Below, in pieces: positions 53,811 to 62,233 of a stretch of DNA of 64,000 nucleotides (position 1 is its first letter; every line of letters starts with the position of its first letter). The position numbers and the translations under genes were made by a program. The stretch is from positions 1 through 64,000 of the forward strand of contig NZ_JAQQXS010000009.1 of the NCBI RefSeq assembly GCF_028595305.1, written 5' to 3'. The DNA is from Roseateles koreensis. GTDB lineage: Bacteria > Pseudomonadota > Gammaproteobacteria > Burkholderiales > Burkholderiaceae_C. Below the pieces are notes generated by a model that did not search any database, was not told the origin of the DNA, and worked only from the letters and a program-made list of their open reading frames with translations.

Positions 53811-55136
53811 TCAGGGGGCTGTGCCGCGAAAGAACGCAGCAACAGCTTGAAGGTTGGAGGGGAAGTAATGGTGGACGTAGCTGGCACGCAGGCTGCCGTG
53901 CTGGTACAGCGCCTCGGCGGTTTTGCCGCCGTTGGGGTTGTCCGCATGCGCGGTGGGGGTGAGCGGTGTTTCCAATGTTGAATAGTGGAAGCTGTGGCCG
54001 CGCAAAGTGCCTTCCGGCCAGGCCAGGCTTTGCAGGCCCAGGGCGGCCAGCCGGGTTTGCAGGCGCGCGTGCCCCGGCATCAGGCCTGCCATCGGGTGCT
54101 GGCGCTGCTCGGCATCGGTAAGGCTTTCCAGCAGGCAGAGCATGCCGCCGCATTCGGCCAGCAGGGGTTTGTTGGCCGCCAGGTGAGCCCGCAGGTCTTT
54201 GAAGAAGCTGGGGTGAGCGCGCAGGGCTTCGGCATGCAGCTCGGGGTAGCCGCCGGGTAGCCACAAGGCGTCGCAGGCGGGCAATGCGTGGCCGGCCAGG
54301 GGAGAGAAGCACAGCAGTTCGGCGCCCAACTCACGCAGTGCGTCGAGATTGGCGGGGTAGATGAAGCTGAAGGCACTGTCTTGGGCCACGGCGACGCGGC
54401 GCCCCTGCAGCGTGGGTTCGATAGGCTGGGCTACGGCGCTTGCTTCACCCGCGGGTGGCTTGAATGCAGCGCTGAGGCCTTCAAGCCCACCGTGGGTATC
54501 TTGGGTTGCGGCGCCCCATGCGTCAGCCCAGGCATCCAGCTGGGCGTCCAGTGCAGGCAGCTCCATGGCTTGCACCAGGCCTAGATGGCGCTCTGGCAGG
54601 GCGAGCTTGGTTTGGCGGGCCAGCGCGGCGACCAGCGGCAGTGAGGGCGGCAGGCCTTCAGCCAGCATGCGGCCATGGGCTTCACTGCCGATGCGGTTCG
54701 CCACCACGCCGCATAACTTGATGTCTGCGCGGTAAGTTTGCAGCCCGAGCGCGAGCGCGCCAAAGGTCTGCGCCATGGCTTGGGCGTCAATCACCGCCAA
54801 GACGGGCAGGCCGAAAGCGGCGGCCAGATCGGCGCTGCTGGGTTTGCCGTCGAACAAGCCCATGACACCTTCCACCAGAATCAAATCGGCTTCGGCAGCC
54901 GCTTGCGCCAGCAGCGCACGGCAGCCGTCAAGGCCCGCCATGAACAGGTCCAGTTGATAGACAGGGTGCCCGCTGGCGCGCGCCAGAATCATCGGGTCGA
55001 GATAGTCCGGCCCGGTTTTGAACACCCGCACGCGCAGCCCCCGGCGGTGATGCCAACGAGCGATGGCCGCGGTGATGCTGGTTTTGCCCGCGCCGGACGA
55101 TGGGGCGCTGACCAGGAGTGCTTGGCATGAACTCAT
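53811..55136 (-). CDS. cbiA: Cobyrinate a,c-diamide synthase
   Basis: Amidates the a and c side chains of cobyrinate, 441 aa. The ATP site is VSAPSSGAGKTSITAAIARWH, then KTGPDYLDPM and VEGVMGLFDG. The C-terminal glutaminase carries GGYPELHAEAL and the nucleophile Cys in LLAECGGMLCL, with the closing His in the SFHYSTLE region. The ATG overlaps the btuD stop by four bases. As corrin-ring genes are absent, its substrate comes from elsewhere in the genome or from partly amidated corrinoids. Confidence 0.94.
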   Translation of the reverse strand: MSSCQALLVSAPSSGAGKTSITAAIARWHHRRGLRVRVFKTGPDYLDPMILARASGHPVYQLDLFMAGLDGCRALLAQAAAEADLILVEGVMGLFDGKPSSADLAAAFGLPVLAVIDAQAMAQTFGALALGLQTYRADIKLCGVVANRIGSEAHGRMLAEGLPPSLPLVAALARQTKLALPERHLGLVQAMELPALDAQLDAWADAWGAATQDTHGGLEGLSAAFKPPAGEASAVAQPIEPTLQGRRVAVAQDSAFSFIYPANLDALRELGAELLCFSPLAGHALPACDALWLPGGYPELHAEALRAHPSFFKDLRAHLAANKPLLAECGGMLCLLESLTDAEQRQHPMAGLMPGHARLQTRLAALGLQSLAWPEGTLRGHSFHYSTLETPLTPTAHADNPNGGKTAEALYQHGSLRASYVHHYFPSNLQAVAAFFRGTAP

Positions 55137-56014
55137 GGTTGCCTGTGCGTTGATTTGAGCGGCAGGACATTGCTGCCCGGGGTGGCAGATTGGGGCCGGG
55201 GCTGGCTTGGCGTCGCGCCGGCAAACGGCAGGGCCAGCCACTGCCCCTGCACCTCAATCAGGTGCAGGCGGTGGTCAAAAACGTCTTGCAGAGCGGCGCG
55301 GGTTTCGGGCTGCTCGGGGGCGCCGTGGCAGCGTACCTGCCCGCCTTGCATCACCACGAGGCTGTCGGCCTGCAGCGCCATGTTCAGCTCGTGCAGCACG
55401 CTGATCACGGCCACGCCTTGGGCGGCGAGTGCACGCACGAGTTGGAGCCAGTCGGCTTGGTGAGGCGGGTCGAGGTGGGCGAGCGGTTCGTCCATCAACA
55501 GCAGTTGCGCTTGCACCGCCAGGGCCCGGGCCAGCAGCACGCGTTGGCGCTCGCCGCCGGAGAGCTGGCCAAGGGGCCGCTCGCGCCAGTCCCAGCTCTG
55601 GGTTTGGCGCATCGCTTGTGCCACGGCGGCATGGTCTTCGGCGCTGGGGCCAGCGAGCCAGGCTTGATGCGGCAAGCGCCCGAGCATCACCACTTCGTAG
55701 GCTTTCAATTCATCGGAGCTGTGCTCGTTTTGGCCCAACCAGGCCAGCGTTCTTGCGCGGGCTTTGGGGTCCCACTGCTGCAGCGGCCGGCCGAACAACT
55801 CGACATGCCCTTGCAGCGGCAGCAAGCCGGCCACGGCGCGCAACAAGGTGGACTTGCCGGCGCCATTGGGGCCGACGATGGCGGTCCATTGGGCGGGAGC
55901 GATGTTCAGGTCGAGGGCTCCGAGAATGGGTGTGCCCTGCAGGCTCACCCCTTGCAAGCGGGCTCTCAAGGGCGGGGCGGCGGTGTGGGGGGCTGCGGCC
56001 GATGTGTTCTTCAT
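55133..56014 (-). CDS. btuD: Vitamin B12 ABC importer, ATP-binding protein
   Basis: A FecCD-type import ATPase of 293 aa. Walker A GPNGAGKSTLLRAVAGLL, signature QLSGGERQRVLLARAL, Walker B LLLMDEPLAHLDPPHQ and the switch His in VLHELNMAL are all present. The C-terminal 40 residues are Pro-rich and not part of the core. The overlap with btuC (four bases) and the B12 operon context identify it as the cobalamin importer ATPase. Confidence 0.92.
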   Translation of the reverse strand: MKNTSAAAPHTAAPPLRARLQGVSLQGTPILGALDLNIAPAQWTAIVGPNGAGKSTLLRAVAGLLPLQGHVELFGRPLQQWDPKARARTLAWLGQNEHSSDELKAYEVVMLGRLPHQAWLAGPSAEDHAAVAQAMRQTQSWDWRERPLGQLSGGERQRVLLARALAVQAQLLLMDEPLAHLDPPHQADWLQLVRALAAQGVAVISVLHELNMALQADSLVVMQGGQVRCHGAPEQPETRAALQDVFDHRLHLIEVQGQWLALPFAGATPSQPRPQSATPGSNVLPLKSTHRQP

Positions 56015-57030
56015 GCGCGTCGCTCCAGCATGGGCTTGCGGTGCATCAACCAGAGTAGATAGACACCGCCCAACATGGAAGTTACGACGCCGACCGGCAA
56101 CTCTTGGGGGGCCATGGCATAACGCGCCAAAATATCGGCTGCCAGCAGCAGCGCGCCACCTGTCAATGCAGAAAGCAGCAGCAACCAGCTGTGGTTGCAG
56201 TGCAGGCGGCTGCGTACCAGGTGGGGCGCGACCAGCCCGACAAAGGCGATCAGCCCGGCTTGCGCCACGGCGGCGCCGGTGGCCAGGGCAAGCGTTGCGA
56301 TCAGCACCTGGCGCATCAAATTCAAGCGTACGCCCAGTGACGCCGCGGTGGCTTCGCCCAGGGTCAATGCGTCGAGACTGCGGCTGGCGCCAAAGGCGGT
56401 AAGCAGGCACAGCAGCAACAGCGGCGCCATGATGAAGGTACTTTGCCAGCCAAGCAGGCCAGTGGTGCCGAGCAAAAAGGCCCTCATGGCGCGCAAGATG
56501 TCAGGGGCTTTGATCATCAACAACTCAGTGCCTGCGCTCAGCACCATGCTGACGATGACGCCGGCCAGCAGCAGGCGCATGGTTTGCTCCACTCCGCGCG
56601 CCAGGAGCAAGGTCAACATGACGGCCAGCACCGCGCCAGCGAAGGCCGCCCCGGTCAGCCCGAGGCCTTGCCACCACACCAGCGTGACGGCGCTGGTGCC
56701 CGTGAATGCCAGCACCAGCGCGACACCCAGGTAGGCTCCCGAGGCGGCACCCAGCAGATAGGGGTCGGCCAGCGGGTTGCGGAACAAGCCCTGCGCAACC
56801 GCGCCAGCCAAGCCCAGCAAGGCCCCAGCCATCCAGGTGCCACTGGAACGCGGCAGGCGGATGTCCCACAGGATTTGCTGTTGAACCGTATCCTGGCCGT
56901 TGAACAGCGAGGCGTCCAGCACAAAGCCGGTGCTGCCCACGGCCATGCCCAGCAACCCCAACAGGGTGCTGATCAACAACAGGGCCAGCAGCAGGCGCAG
57001 CGCGGGTGCGCCGTGGTGATCAAGTGTCAT
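56011..57030 (-). CDS. btuC: Vitamin B12 ABC importer, permease
   Basis: A FecCD/BtuC-type permease of 339 aa with about ten helices. Landmarks are LPRSSGTWMAGALLGLAGAVAQGLFRNPLADPYLLGAASGA in outline and GLIAFVGLVAPHLVR, which contacts the ATPase, and LPVGVVTSMLGGVYLLWLM near the end. The ATG was chosen because the upstream frame encodes an Arg/Gln-rich non-membrane stretch. It overlaps both neighbours by four bases. Confidence 0.94.
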   Translation of the reverse strand: MTLDHHGAPALRLLLALLLISTLLGLLGMAVGSTGFVLDASLFNGQDTVQQQILWDIRLPRSSGTWMAGALLGLAGAVAQGLFRNPLADPYLLGAASGAYLGVALVLAFTGTSAVTLVWWQGLGLTGAAFAGAVLAVMLTLLLARGVEQTMRLLLAGVIVSMVLSAGTELLMIKAPDILRAMRAFLLGTTGLLGWQSTFIMAPLLLLCLLTAFGASRSLDALTLGEATAASLGVRLNLMRQVLIATLALATGAAVAQAGLIAFVGLVAPHLVRSRLHCNHSWLLLLSALTGGALLLAADILARYAMAPQELPVGVVTSMLGGVYLLWLMHRKPMLERRA

Positions 57031-57968
57031 GGTGCGGGCGTGTTGCTGCTGTTGTTGTTGCGGCTTCCCGGCTTTGCGGCGACCTCGCGCAGGCAGCGCG
57101 CCATCCACTGGGCGGACTCGCCGATGCGGGGGCCGGGGCGACCCATGACTTCGGATTCTTCCGGCGGAAACACGCACACCCGCTTGTCGCGCAGGGCGCG
57201 GACGTTGTTCCAACCCGGACGTGCAGCCAGATTCACCGCGTTGCGTTGTGCGACCATGATGACCTGCGGGTCGGCACGCACCACGAATTCAGGGTTGAGC
57301 TTGGGGAAGGGCCCCAGGCTGGCCGGCACGATGTTGCGGGCGCCCAGGCGCGTCAGGGTTTCGCCGATGAAGGACGACTCGCCCGCCGCGTAGGGGGCGC
57401 TGTCCACTTCGTAATAGAGCGTCAGGCCCTTGCTGCTTGGGGGCAGGCTGGCTGCGGCAGCGTCCACCTGGGCGTCAATGCGCTGCCAGACTTTCAACGG
57501 ATCGGGCACTGCCAGCAGCTGCCCCACCTTGAGTAGCAGGCGCTTGACGTCAGCGTGGCTGCGGGTTTCGAGCACCACGACTTTCAGACCCAGCGCGGTG
57601 AGTCGGTCTTGCACCCGCGACGAGGGCGCGAGCAGCACGACATCAGGGCGCAGGGCCACGAGGGTCTCGATTTGGGTGTCGTCCAGGCCGCCCAGCTTGG
57701 GCAGTTTGTTGACCGAGTCGGGGTAGTTGGAGTAACGGTCTACGCCGACGAGCCGGTCACAGGCGTCCAAGGCGCAGACCGTTTCGGTGAGCGAGGGCAG
57801 CAGGGTGACGATGCGGCGGGGTGCCTGCGTAAATTGGTGGGTGTGGCCGCGATCATCGGTCAGCGTGATTTGCGCCATGGCGCTGGCCCCGCAGGCCAGC
57901 AGTGTGAGGCCGAGGGTCAAGGCGCCCCCGAGTTTTCGGGCCCCGCGGATGTTCATGAGAAGTGACAT
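57027..57968 (-). CDS. btuF: Vitamin B12 ABC importer, periplasmic binding protein
   Basis: A cluster A-III helical-backbone binding protein of 313 aa. A signal peptide runs to about residue 32 (LTLLACGASAMA). The core has PRRIVTLLPSLTETVCALDA, LVGVDRYSNYP, LGGLDDTQIETLVALRPDVVLL and the later GARNIVP and NPEFVVRADPQVIMV. Two surface Glu residues that dock BtuC are plausible but not assigned. The start is ambiguous among GTG (58001), ATG (57968) and ATG (57953); the middle one gives a normal signal peptide. Confidence 0.9.
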   Translation of the reverse strand: MSLLMNIRGARKLGGALTLGLTLLACGASAMAQITLTDDRGHTHQFTQAPRRIVTLLPSLTETVCALDACDRLVGVDRYSNYPDSVNKLPKLGGLDDTQIETLVALRPDVVLLAPSSRVQDRLTALGLKVVVLETRSHADVKRLLLKVGQLLAVPDPLKVWQRIDAQVDAAAASLPPSSKGLTLYYEVDSAPYAAGESSFIGETLTRLGARNIVPASLGPFPKLNPEFVVRADPQVIMVAQRNAVNLAARPGWNNVRALRDKRVCVFPPEESEVMGRPGPRIGESAQWMARCLREVAAKPGSRNNNSSNTPAP

Positions 57969-58005
57969 GGCTTGGCGTGATCCCGTTGAAATCTTCAGCA
58001 CGTTC

Positions 58006-58569
58006 TTATGCCCCGGTCGGCGTGATGCTGCGGCTCCAGGCTTGCCCGGCCACCATCAGCGTGAGTTGATCGCAGCGGGAAGCAACGGCCTGATTGAGGT
58101 GACCCAGTTCGTCGACGAAGTGGCGGGATTCAGGCGTCATCGGTGAGACCCCCCAGCCCACTTCGTTGGAGATGAAAATGAGCTGCCCCGGCAAATCGGG
58201 CAGCGCATCCAGTAGTGATTGGCGCTCAGTTGCCCAGGCGGCGAGGTCGGCCACGCCGTGCATGGGCATCAGCCAGTTGGTGAGCCACAAGGTCAGGCAA
58301 TCCACCACGATCAGCCGCTCAGCTGAGGCGTTAGCGCGCAAGGCCGCCGCCAAGGCCAGGGGTTCTTCCAGAGTGCCGAAACCGGCGGGGCGGTCTTGCT
58401 GATGGCGGCGGATGCGGGCTTGCATTTCGCCGTCAAAGGCCTGCGCAGTTGCCAGCACCGTGACTTGTCGACCGGGGGCGCCATTCAGCCAGGCCAGGGC
58501 CAGGCGTTCAGCCTGGCCTGACTTGCCGCTGCGTTGGCCGCCGACGATCAAGTGAGAGTGTGCGGGCAT
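58006..58569 (-). CDS. cobU: Adenosylcobinamide kinase/adenosylcobinamide-phosphate guanylyltransferase
   Basis: A bifunctional enzyme of 187 aa that phosphorylates adenosylcobinamide and forms its GDP derivative. The P-loop GGQRSGKSGQAERLAL, the second motif RIRRHQQDRPAGFGTLEEP with the guanylylated His, VDCLTLWLTNWL and FISNEVGWGVSP are diagnostic. It lies 71 bases after btuB in a gap without terminator. Confidence 0.95.
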   Translation of the reverse strand: MPAHSHLIVGGQRSGKSGQAERLALAWLNGAPGRQVTVLATAQAFDGEMQARIRRHQQDRPAGFGTLEEPLALAAALRANASAERLIVVDCLTLWLTNWLMPMHGVADLAAWATERQSLLDALPDLPGQLIFISNEVGWGVSPMTPESRHFVDELGHLNQAVASRCDQLTLMVAGQAWSRSITPTGA

Positions 58570-58640
58570 CCGGCAGTCCTTTTCGGGCGGTACGTTTAAG
58601 GCTGTGCGTTTCAGCGTTAGGTGTCAGGCTTTGTGCAAAC

Positions 58641-60575
58641 TCACAGCTTGGGGCTGTAGCGCAAACCCACGAACACAGTGCGTGGCGCCTGGGCGTAGTC
58701 TTTCGCCGTCTGGTATTGCTTGTCCAGGGCGTTATCCAGATTGACTTGCAGCTTGAGGTCTTGGCTCAGGGCGTAGCCCAGGTTCAGATTCAACAAGGCG
58801 TAGCCACCCAGGTTTTTCTTGTTGGCCATGTCGTCATAACGCTTGCCGGAGGCCACCACGCCTGCGCCCAGGTCAAAGCCCATCCACTGCGTTTGCGCGC
58901 TGATGCTGCCAAACTCGCGTGCGCGGCGGGCCAGCAGATTGCCGGTGTCCTCGTCCTTGGGGGCTTGCAGGTCGAGGCTGGCGCGCAGCTGCACGCCGGC
59001 GATCAAGGTGCTGCCTGACAAGCTGAGCCCTTGCAGACGGGCGCGGTTGACGTTCTGGTAGCAGCCATAGGCGCTGTTGCAGGTGCCGGCGTCGCCGAAG
59101 ATGATCAGGTTGTCGATCAGATTGCGGTAGGTGGTGACGCTGAACTCGTTGTCGGCCTGCGCATATTTCAGGCCCACTTCGGCATTGCGGCCTTTTTCAG
59201 GGTCCAGGGGTTTGACGCCGGCGATGCTCAGCTTCGGCCCGTAGTCGCTGAAGCTTTGGTACAGCGTCGGAGCGCGGAAGGCGTTGCCCACCGAGCCCAC
59301 CAAGCGCCAGCTGGGGGTGAGCCGGTAGCCCAGCCCCAAGGTGCCGGTGTCGACACCGCCGAACTGGCTGTCATCGTCGTGGCGCAGCTGTAACTGGGCG
59401 TCAAAGCCTTTGCCGGTCCAGAGGTAGCCCAAGGCCAGCCCGTTTTGGGTGCGCTCGGCGCTGCCTACGGTGGCGGCCTGGGTCAGGCCGGAGTTGTCCA
59501 GATGGTCTTTCTTGACCTCGGCCAGGAAGTTGATCTGCTGATGCTCGTCCAGCCGGTAGCTACCGTCCAGCGCCGCGCTCCGCAAACGGGTGGTTGTGTT
59601 GTATGGCGACGGCTTGGTTTCGTAGCTGGACTTGGCTTCAGAGACATTGACGCGGGTTTGCAGCGCCGCTGTCCACTGCGAGGCCCAGCTCAAGCGCACG
59701 GCGCTGGCGTCTTGCACCGCATGGTCGTCGGCGGTAGACATGTAACCGTCGTATTGGGCGTCCACATGGCTTTGTAGCGCCATCAGCTCAACGCGTTGCT
59801 CGGGGCTGAATTGGGCCCCCACGCGCAGGTTGACGTTGTGCTTTTTCCAACCGTCTTTGTCGGCGTTGTAGTAAACGCTTTGTGGGTTGGCGATGGCGTT
59901 GAAGCCGTCGCTGCGCTCGCCGGAAGCGCTCAAGGCGTAGTCAAAGAGACCCGCTGCGCCGCTGACCGAAGCGCCCAAGCGTGCCGTGCCCAGATTGCCC
60001 ACGCCGCCGGACAGCGTGACTTGCGTGGCCTTGCCACCTTTACGGGTGAAGATCTGCACCACGCCGCCGATGGCGTCAGAGCCGTAGAGCGCACTGGCCG
60101 GGCCTTTGAGCACTTCAACGCGCTCGACTTGCGCCAGTGGAATGGTCTCCCAGGGGGCGCCGCCGGTGCTTTGGCTGTCGATGCGAACACCGTCCACCAA
60201 CACCAGGGTGTGCCGCGTTTCGGCGCCGCGCAGGTACAGCGAGGTGGTGGAGCCCGGGCCGCCGTTGCGGGTCATTTCGGCGCAACCGGTATTGCGAAGC
60301 AAGTCGGCCAGATCGCCAAAGCCTTGGCGCTCAATGTCTTCCCGGGTGATGACGGTAAGGTCGGCGATGACGTCGCCCAAACGCATGGGTGTGCGGGAGG
60401 CGGTGACGGTCACGGAATCGAGCTTGTTGGCGCCGGCGCCGTTGGCGGCTTGCGCCAGAACAGGCAGTGCGTTGACGGTGGCCATGGTGGCCAGGGCAAG
60501 CTGTGCGCAGGTGGAAAGGCGGAAGGAGGTCGCAGTAGCGGACCGACGAACTTGGCGTCGAATGGAGGTGGACAT
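58641..60575 (-). CDS. btuB: TonB-dependent vitamin B12 receptor
   Basis: An outer-membrane beta-barrel transporter of 644 aa. A signal peptide ends near residue 42 (NALPVLAQA). The TonB box region is DSVTVTASRT. The plug domain includes IERQGFGDLADLLRNTGC and YLRGAETRHTLVLVDGVRIDSQS, with GSDAIGGVVQIFTRKG. Barrel strands follow to a terminal aromatic-rich strand (TVFVGLRYSPKL). Assignment to cobalamin rests on the riboswitch just upstream and the operon. No Shine-Dalgarno is visible before the chosen ATG; a TTG seven codons earlier is an alternative. Confidence 0.92.
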   Translation of the reverse strand: MSTSIRRQVRRSATATSFRLSTCAQLALATMATVNALPVLAQAANGAGANKLDSVTVTASRTPMRLGDVIADLTVITREDIERQGFGDLADLLRNTGCAEMTRNGGPGSTTSLYLRGAETRHTLVLVDGVRIDSQSTGGAPWETIPLAQVERVEVLKGPASALYGSDAIGGVVQIFTRKGGKATQVTLSGGVGNLGTARLGASVSGAAGLFDYALSASGERSDGFNAIANPQSVYYNADKDGWKKHNVNLRVGAQFSPEQRVELMALQSHVDAQYDGYMSTADDHAVQDASAVRLSWASQWTAALQTRVNVSEAKSSYETKPSPYNTTTRLRSAALDGSYRLDEHQQINFLAEVKKDHLDNSGLTQAATVGSAERTQNGLALGYLWTGKGFDAQLQLRHDDDSQFGGVDTGTLGLGYRLTPSWRLVGSVGNAFRAPTLYQSFSDYGPKLSIAGVKPLDPEKGRNAEVGLKYAQADNEFSVTTYRNLIDNLIIFGDAGTCNSAYGCYQNVNRARLQGLSLSGSTLIAGVQLRASLDLQAPKDEDTGNLLARRAREFGSISAQTQWMGFDLGAGVVASGKRYDDMANKKNLGGYALLNLNLGYALSQDLKLQVNLDNALDKQYQTAKDYAQAPRTVFVGLRYSPKL

Positions 60576-60638
60576 GAAAATAAGAAGAGGAATCAATCCA
60601 GCCAGGCCCGCAGCTCACCCGCTACGGACACTGAAATC

Positions 60639-60679
60639 GATGCCCTGTCGCAACTGACGTGCAGCTGCGGTGGGGCATC
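60639..60679 (-). promoter_or_regulatory. Hairpin downstream of the riboswitch aptamer (expression platform)
   Basis: On the minus strand GATGCCC (60673-60679) can pair with GGGCATC (60639-60645), enclosing 27 bases that hold a CAGCTG/CAGTTG-like repeat. It directly follows the aptamer and precedes the btuB start by about 65 bases. No T-run follows, so control of translation or Rho access is more likely than intrinsic termination. Confidence 0.45.
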
Positions 60680-60880
60680 ACCTTGTTGGCCGGTATCCGG
60701 GCTGGTGAACAAGCCCCCTGAGTCCTTCCCAGCGTCTTGCGGACGCCAGTGGCATGAGTTCAGGAGGTGAGTTGCAGCACGACTCCGATGGAGTGGCTGC
60801 ACCTCGTTCACTTACCGTTGCGGGGACAGCTCAGGTTGGGTTTGCCGCGTAGCGGCGCGCCTTTCTGATTCCCGTTTAAC
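60680..60880 (-). ncRNA. Cobalamin riboswitch
   Basis: The minus-strand leader has the conserved AdoCbl aptamer elements in order: an upstream CGGGAA, then CTGTCCCCGCAACGGTAAG, GCCACTGGC...GCTGGGAAGG, and the B12 box AGCCCGGATACCGGCC (about 60688-60703). These match the Rfam-type consensus (GGGAA, GCCACTG, AGYCMGGAGACC). It sits directly upstream of btuB and thereby heads the thirteen-gene cobalamin operon, which would be switched off when adenosylcobalamin is abundant. Confidence 0.93.
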
Positions 60881-60965
60881 TGCGCTGTTTTGAATGACAG
60901 CACGAGCACCAACAGAGTGCCATTCTAGTGCGACTTCTGCCACGGTCTTGGCCGTGGGGCGCTGA

Positions 60966-61499
60966 CTAGCTGCTTTTGGCCACCTTGGGCGTTTTGGGTG
61001 TCTTCGGCGTCTTGGGTACTTTTGGCGTCTTGGGTTTAGCGTGCTTTGGCCCTTTCGAGGGCTTGGCATTGCTGGCGCACGGGCTGGGCGCCGCTGCGCT
61101 GTTCACGCCCTTGAATCCGTCGATGCCGGCCGCTCGGCCGTTGCGCTGCAGGTCGCGGGCCTCCTGGCGCAGTCGGGCTTGTTCCATGCGATCTGCCAGG
61201 CGTTCGTCGCGGGCCACCCGTTGCCGTGCGGCCTGTGTTTGTGCGGCATCCAGCGCGGGCATGCTGTTTTTCGATGCGGTGACGTGGCCTTGAGTCAAGG
61301 GTGACGGCGTGGGGCAAGGCGAATCGCTCAAGGTCACGGCCGGGTGACCTGCTTCATTAACTGCCTCACAGCGGTAGACCGTGCTGCCGATTGAACCCGG
61401 CGGGGAGGCTGCTGCGCTCTGTATCAGGCTCGTCAACAGGAGCCACAAGGGGACGCAGACGTGGCGATAAGCCGATGGGCGCAGCAGGGTTGGGGTCAC
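60966..61499 (-). CDS. Small exported protein with Lys-Pro-Thr repeat tail, DUF4124-like N-terminus
   Basis: A 177-aa protein with a signal peptide (to about residue 31, QSAAAS). The next part, [22 protein letters not shown], resembles a DUF4124 module (Y-x-C-x-D/N...SDxPC). A helical Arg/Gln/Ala-rich region follows. The last 25 residues are a low-complexity tail of repeated PKTPK and PKV units, encoded by imperfect 9-15 base DNA repeats. The start overlaps the pth stop by four bases, so it is expressed with pth. Function unknown; the tail could bind acidic polymers or the cell wall. Confidence 0.68.
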   Translation of the reverse strand: MTPTLLRPSAYRHVCVPLWLLLTSLIQSAAASPPGSIGSTVYRCEAVNEAGHPAVTLSDSPCPTPSPLTQGHVTASKNSMPALDAAQTQAARQRVARDERLADRMEQARLRQEARDLQRNGRAAGIDGFKGVNSAAAPSPCASNAKPSKGPKHAKPKTPKVPKTPKTPKTPKVAKSS

Positions 61500-62185
61500 G
61501 GGGTGTTGTCGGAAGGGCCTGGATTCGGTGATTCTGCGGCGGCCTTCGGGTGTTCGTCTAGAACGGGTTTTGGGGGCTTGGGAGCTTGGGGGGGCTTGGG
61601 CCTGGGGGGCTTGGCATGAATCTTCATCAACGCGCGGTCCATCTCGCCTTTCAGCAAGAGTTCAACGGCGTCCATGGATTTGGCGATGCAGTCCTCAAGG
61701 GCCTGGCGCTCTGCCAGCGGCGGCTTTCGCAGCACGTAGCCCGAAACTTCGGCCTTGTGGCAGGGGTGCCCGATGCCCAGGCGCAGGCGCCAAAAATTGG
61801 CCGAGCCGAGTTGGGCCTGCATGTCTTTCAAGCCGTTGTGGCCGCCATTGCCGCCGCCTTGCTTGAACTTCATCTCGCCCGGGCTGAGGTCCAACTCATC
61901 GTGGATCGCGAGAATTTCTTCCGGCGCAATTTTGAAGAACCGCGCCAGCGCTGCGACCGACTTGCCCGACAGGTTCATGAAGGTCATGGGCTGCAGCAAC
62001 CAGATGGGGCCGGCCGCACCGGGCGCGTTGTTGACGCGTGCGCACAAGCCGTAATAGTTGCGCTCCACCTGCAGTGAGGTGCCGAGCTTGCGCGCCAAGC
62101 TGTCAATCCACCAGAAACCCGCGTTATGGCGGGTGTCTTCATATTCAGGGCCGGGATTGCCGAGGCCAACAAAGAGACGAATCAT
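61496..62185 (-). CDS. pth: Peptidyl-tRNA hydrolase with C-terminal extension
   Basis: Releases tRNA from stalled peptidyl-tRNA. The catalytic core is complete: [23 protein letters not shown] with Asn and His, [40 protein letters not shown] with the catalytic Asp, and [11 protein letters not shown]. At 229 aa it is about 35 residues longer than usual; the extra C-terminus is rich in Pro and Lys ([16 protein letters not shown]). The downstream small gene has a similar basic repeat tail. Confidence 0.94.
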   Translation of the reverse strand: MIRLFVGLGNPGPEYEDTRHNAGFWWIDSLARKLGTSLQVERNYYGLCARVNNAPGAAGPIWLLQPMTFMNLSGKSVAALARFFKIAPEEILAIHDELDLSPGEMKFKQGGGNGGHNGLKDMQAQLGSANFWRLRLGIGHPCHKAEVSGYVLRKPPLAERQALEDCIAKSMDAVELLLKGEMDRALMKIHAKPPRPKPPQAPKPPKPVLDEHPKAAAESPNPGPSDNTP

Positions 62186-62233
62186 GGGGCCGCATTATCG
62201 GGCCGGGGGCGCACCAAGAATGGATTGACGATT

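Larger units (their letters stand above)
60576..60965. other. btuB leader region
   Basis: About 390 bases without a gene. It contains the cobalamin riboswitch, its probable expression platform, and on the upstream side a hairpin CCACGG-N6-CCGTGG (60940-60957) that may end the pth transcript. A -10-like TAGAAT lies on the minus strand at about 60920, with no good -35. Confidence 0.7.
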
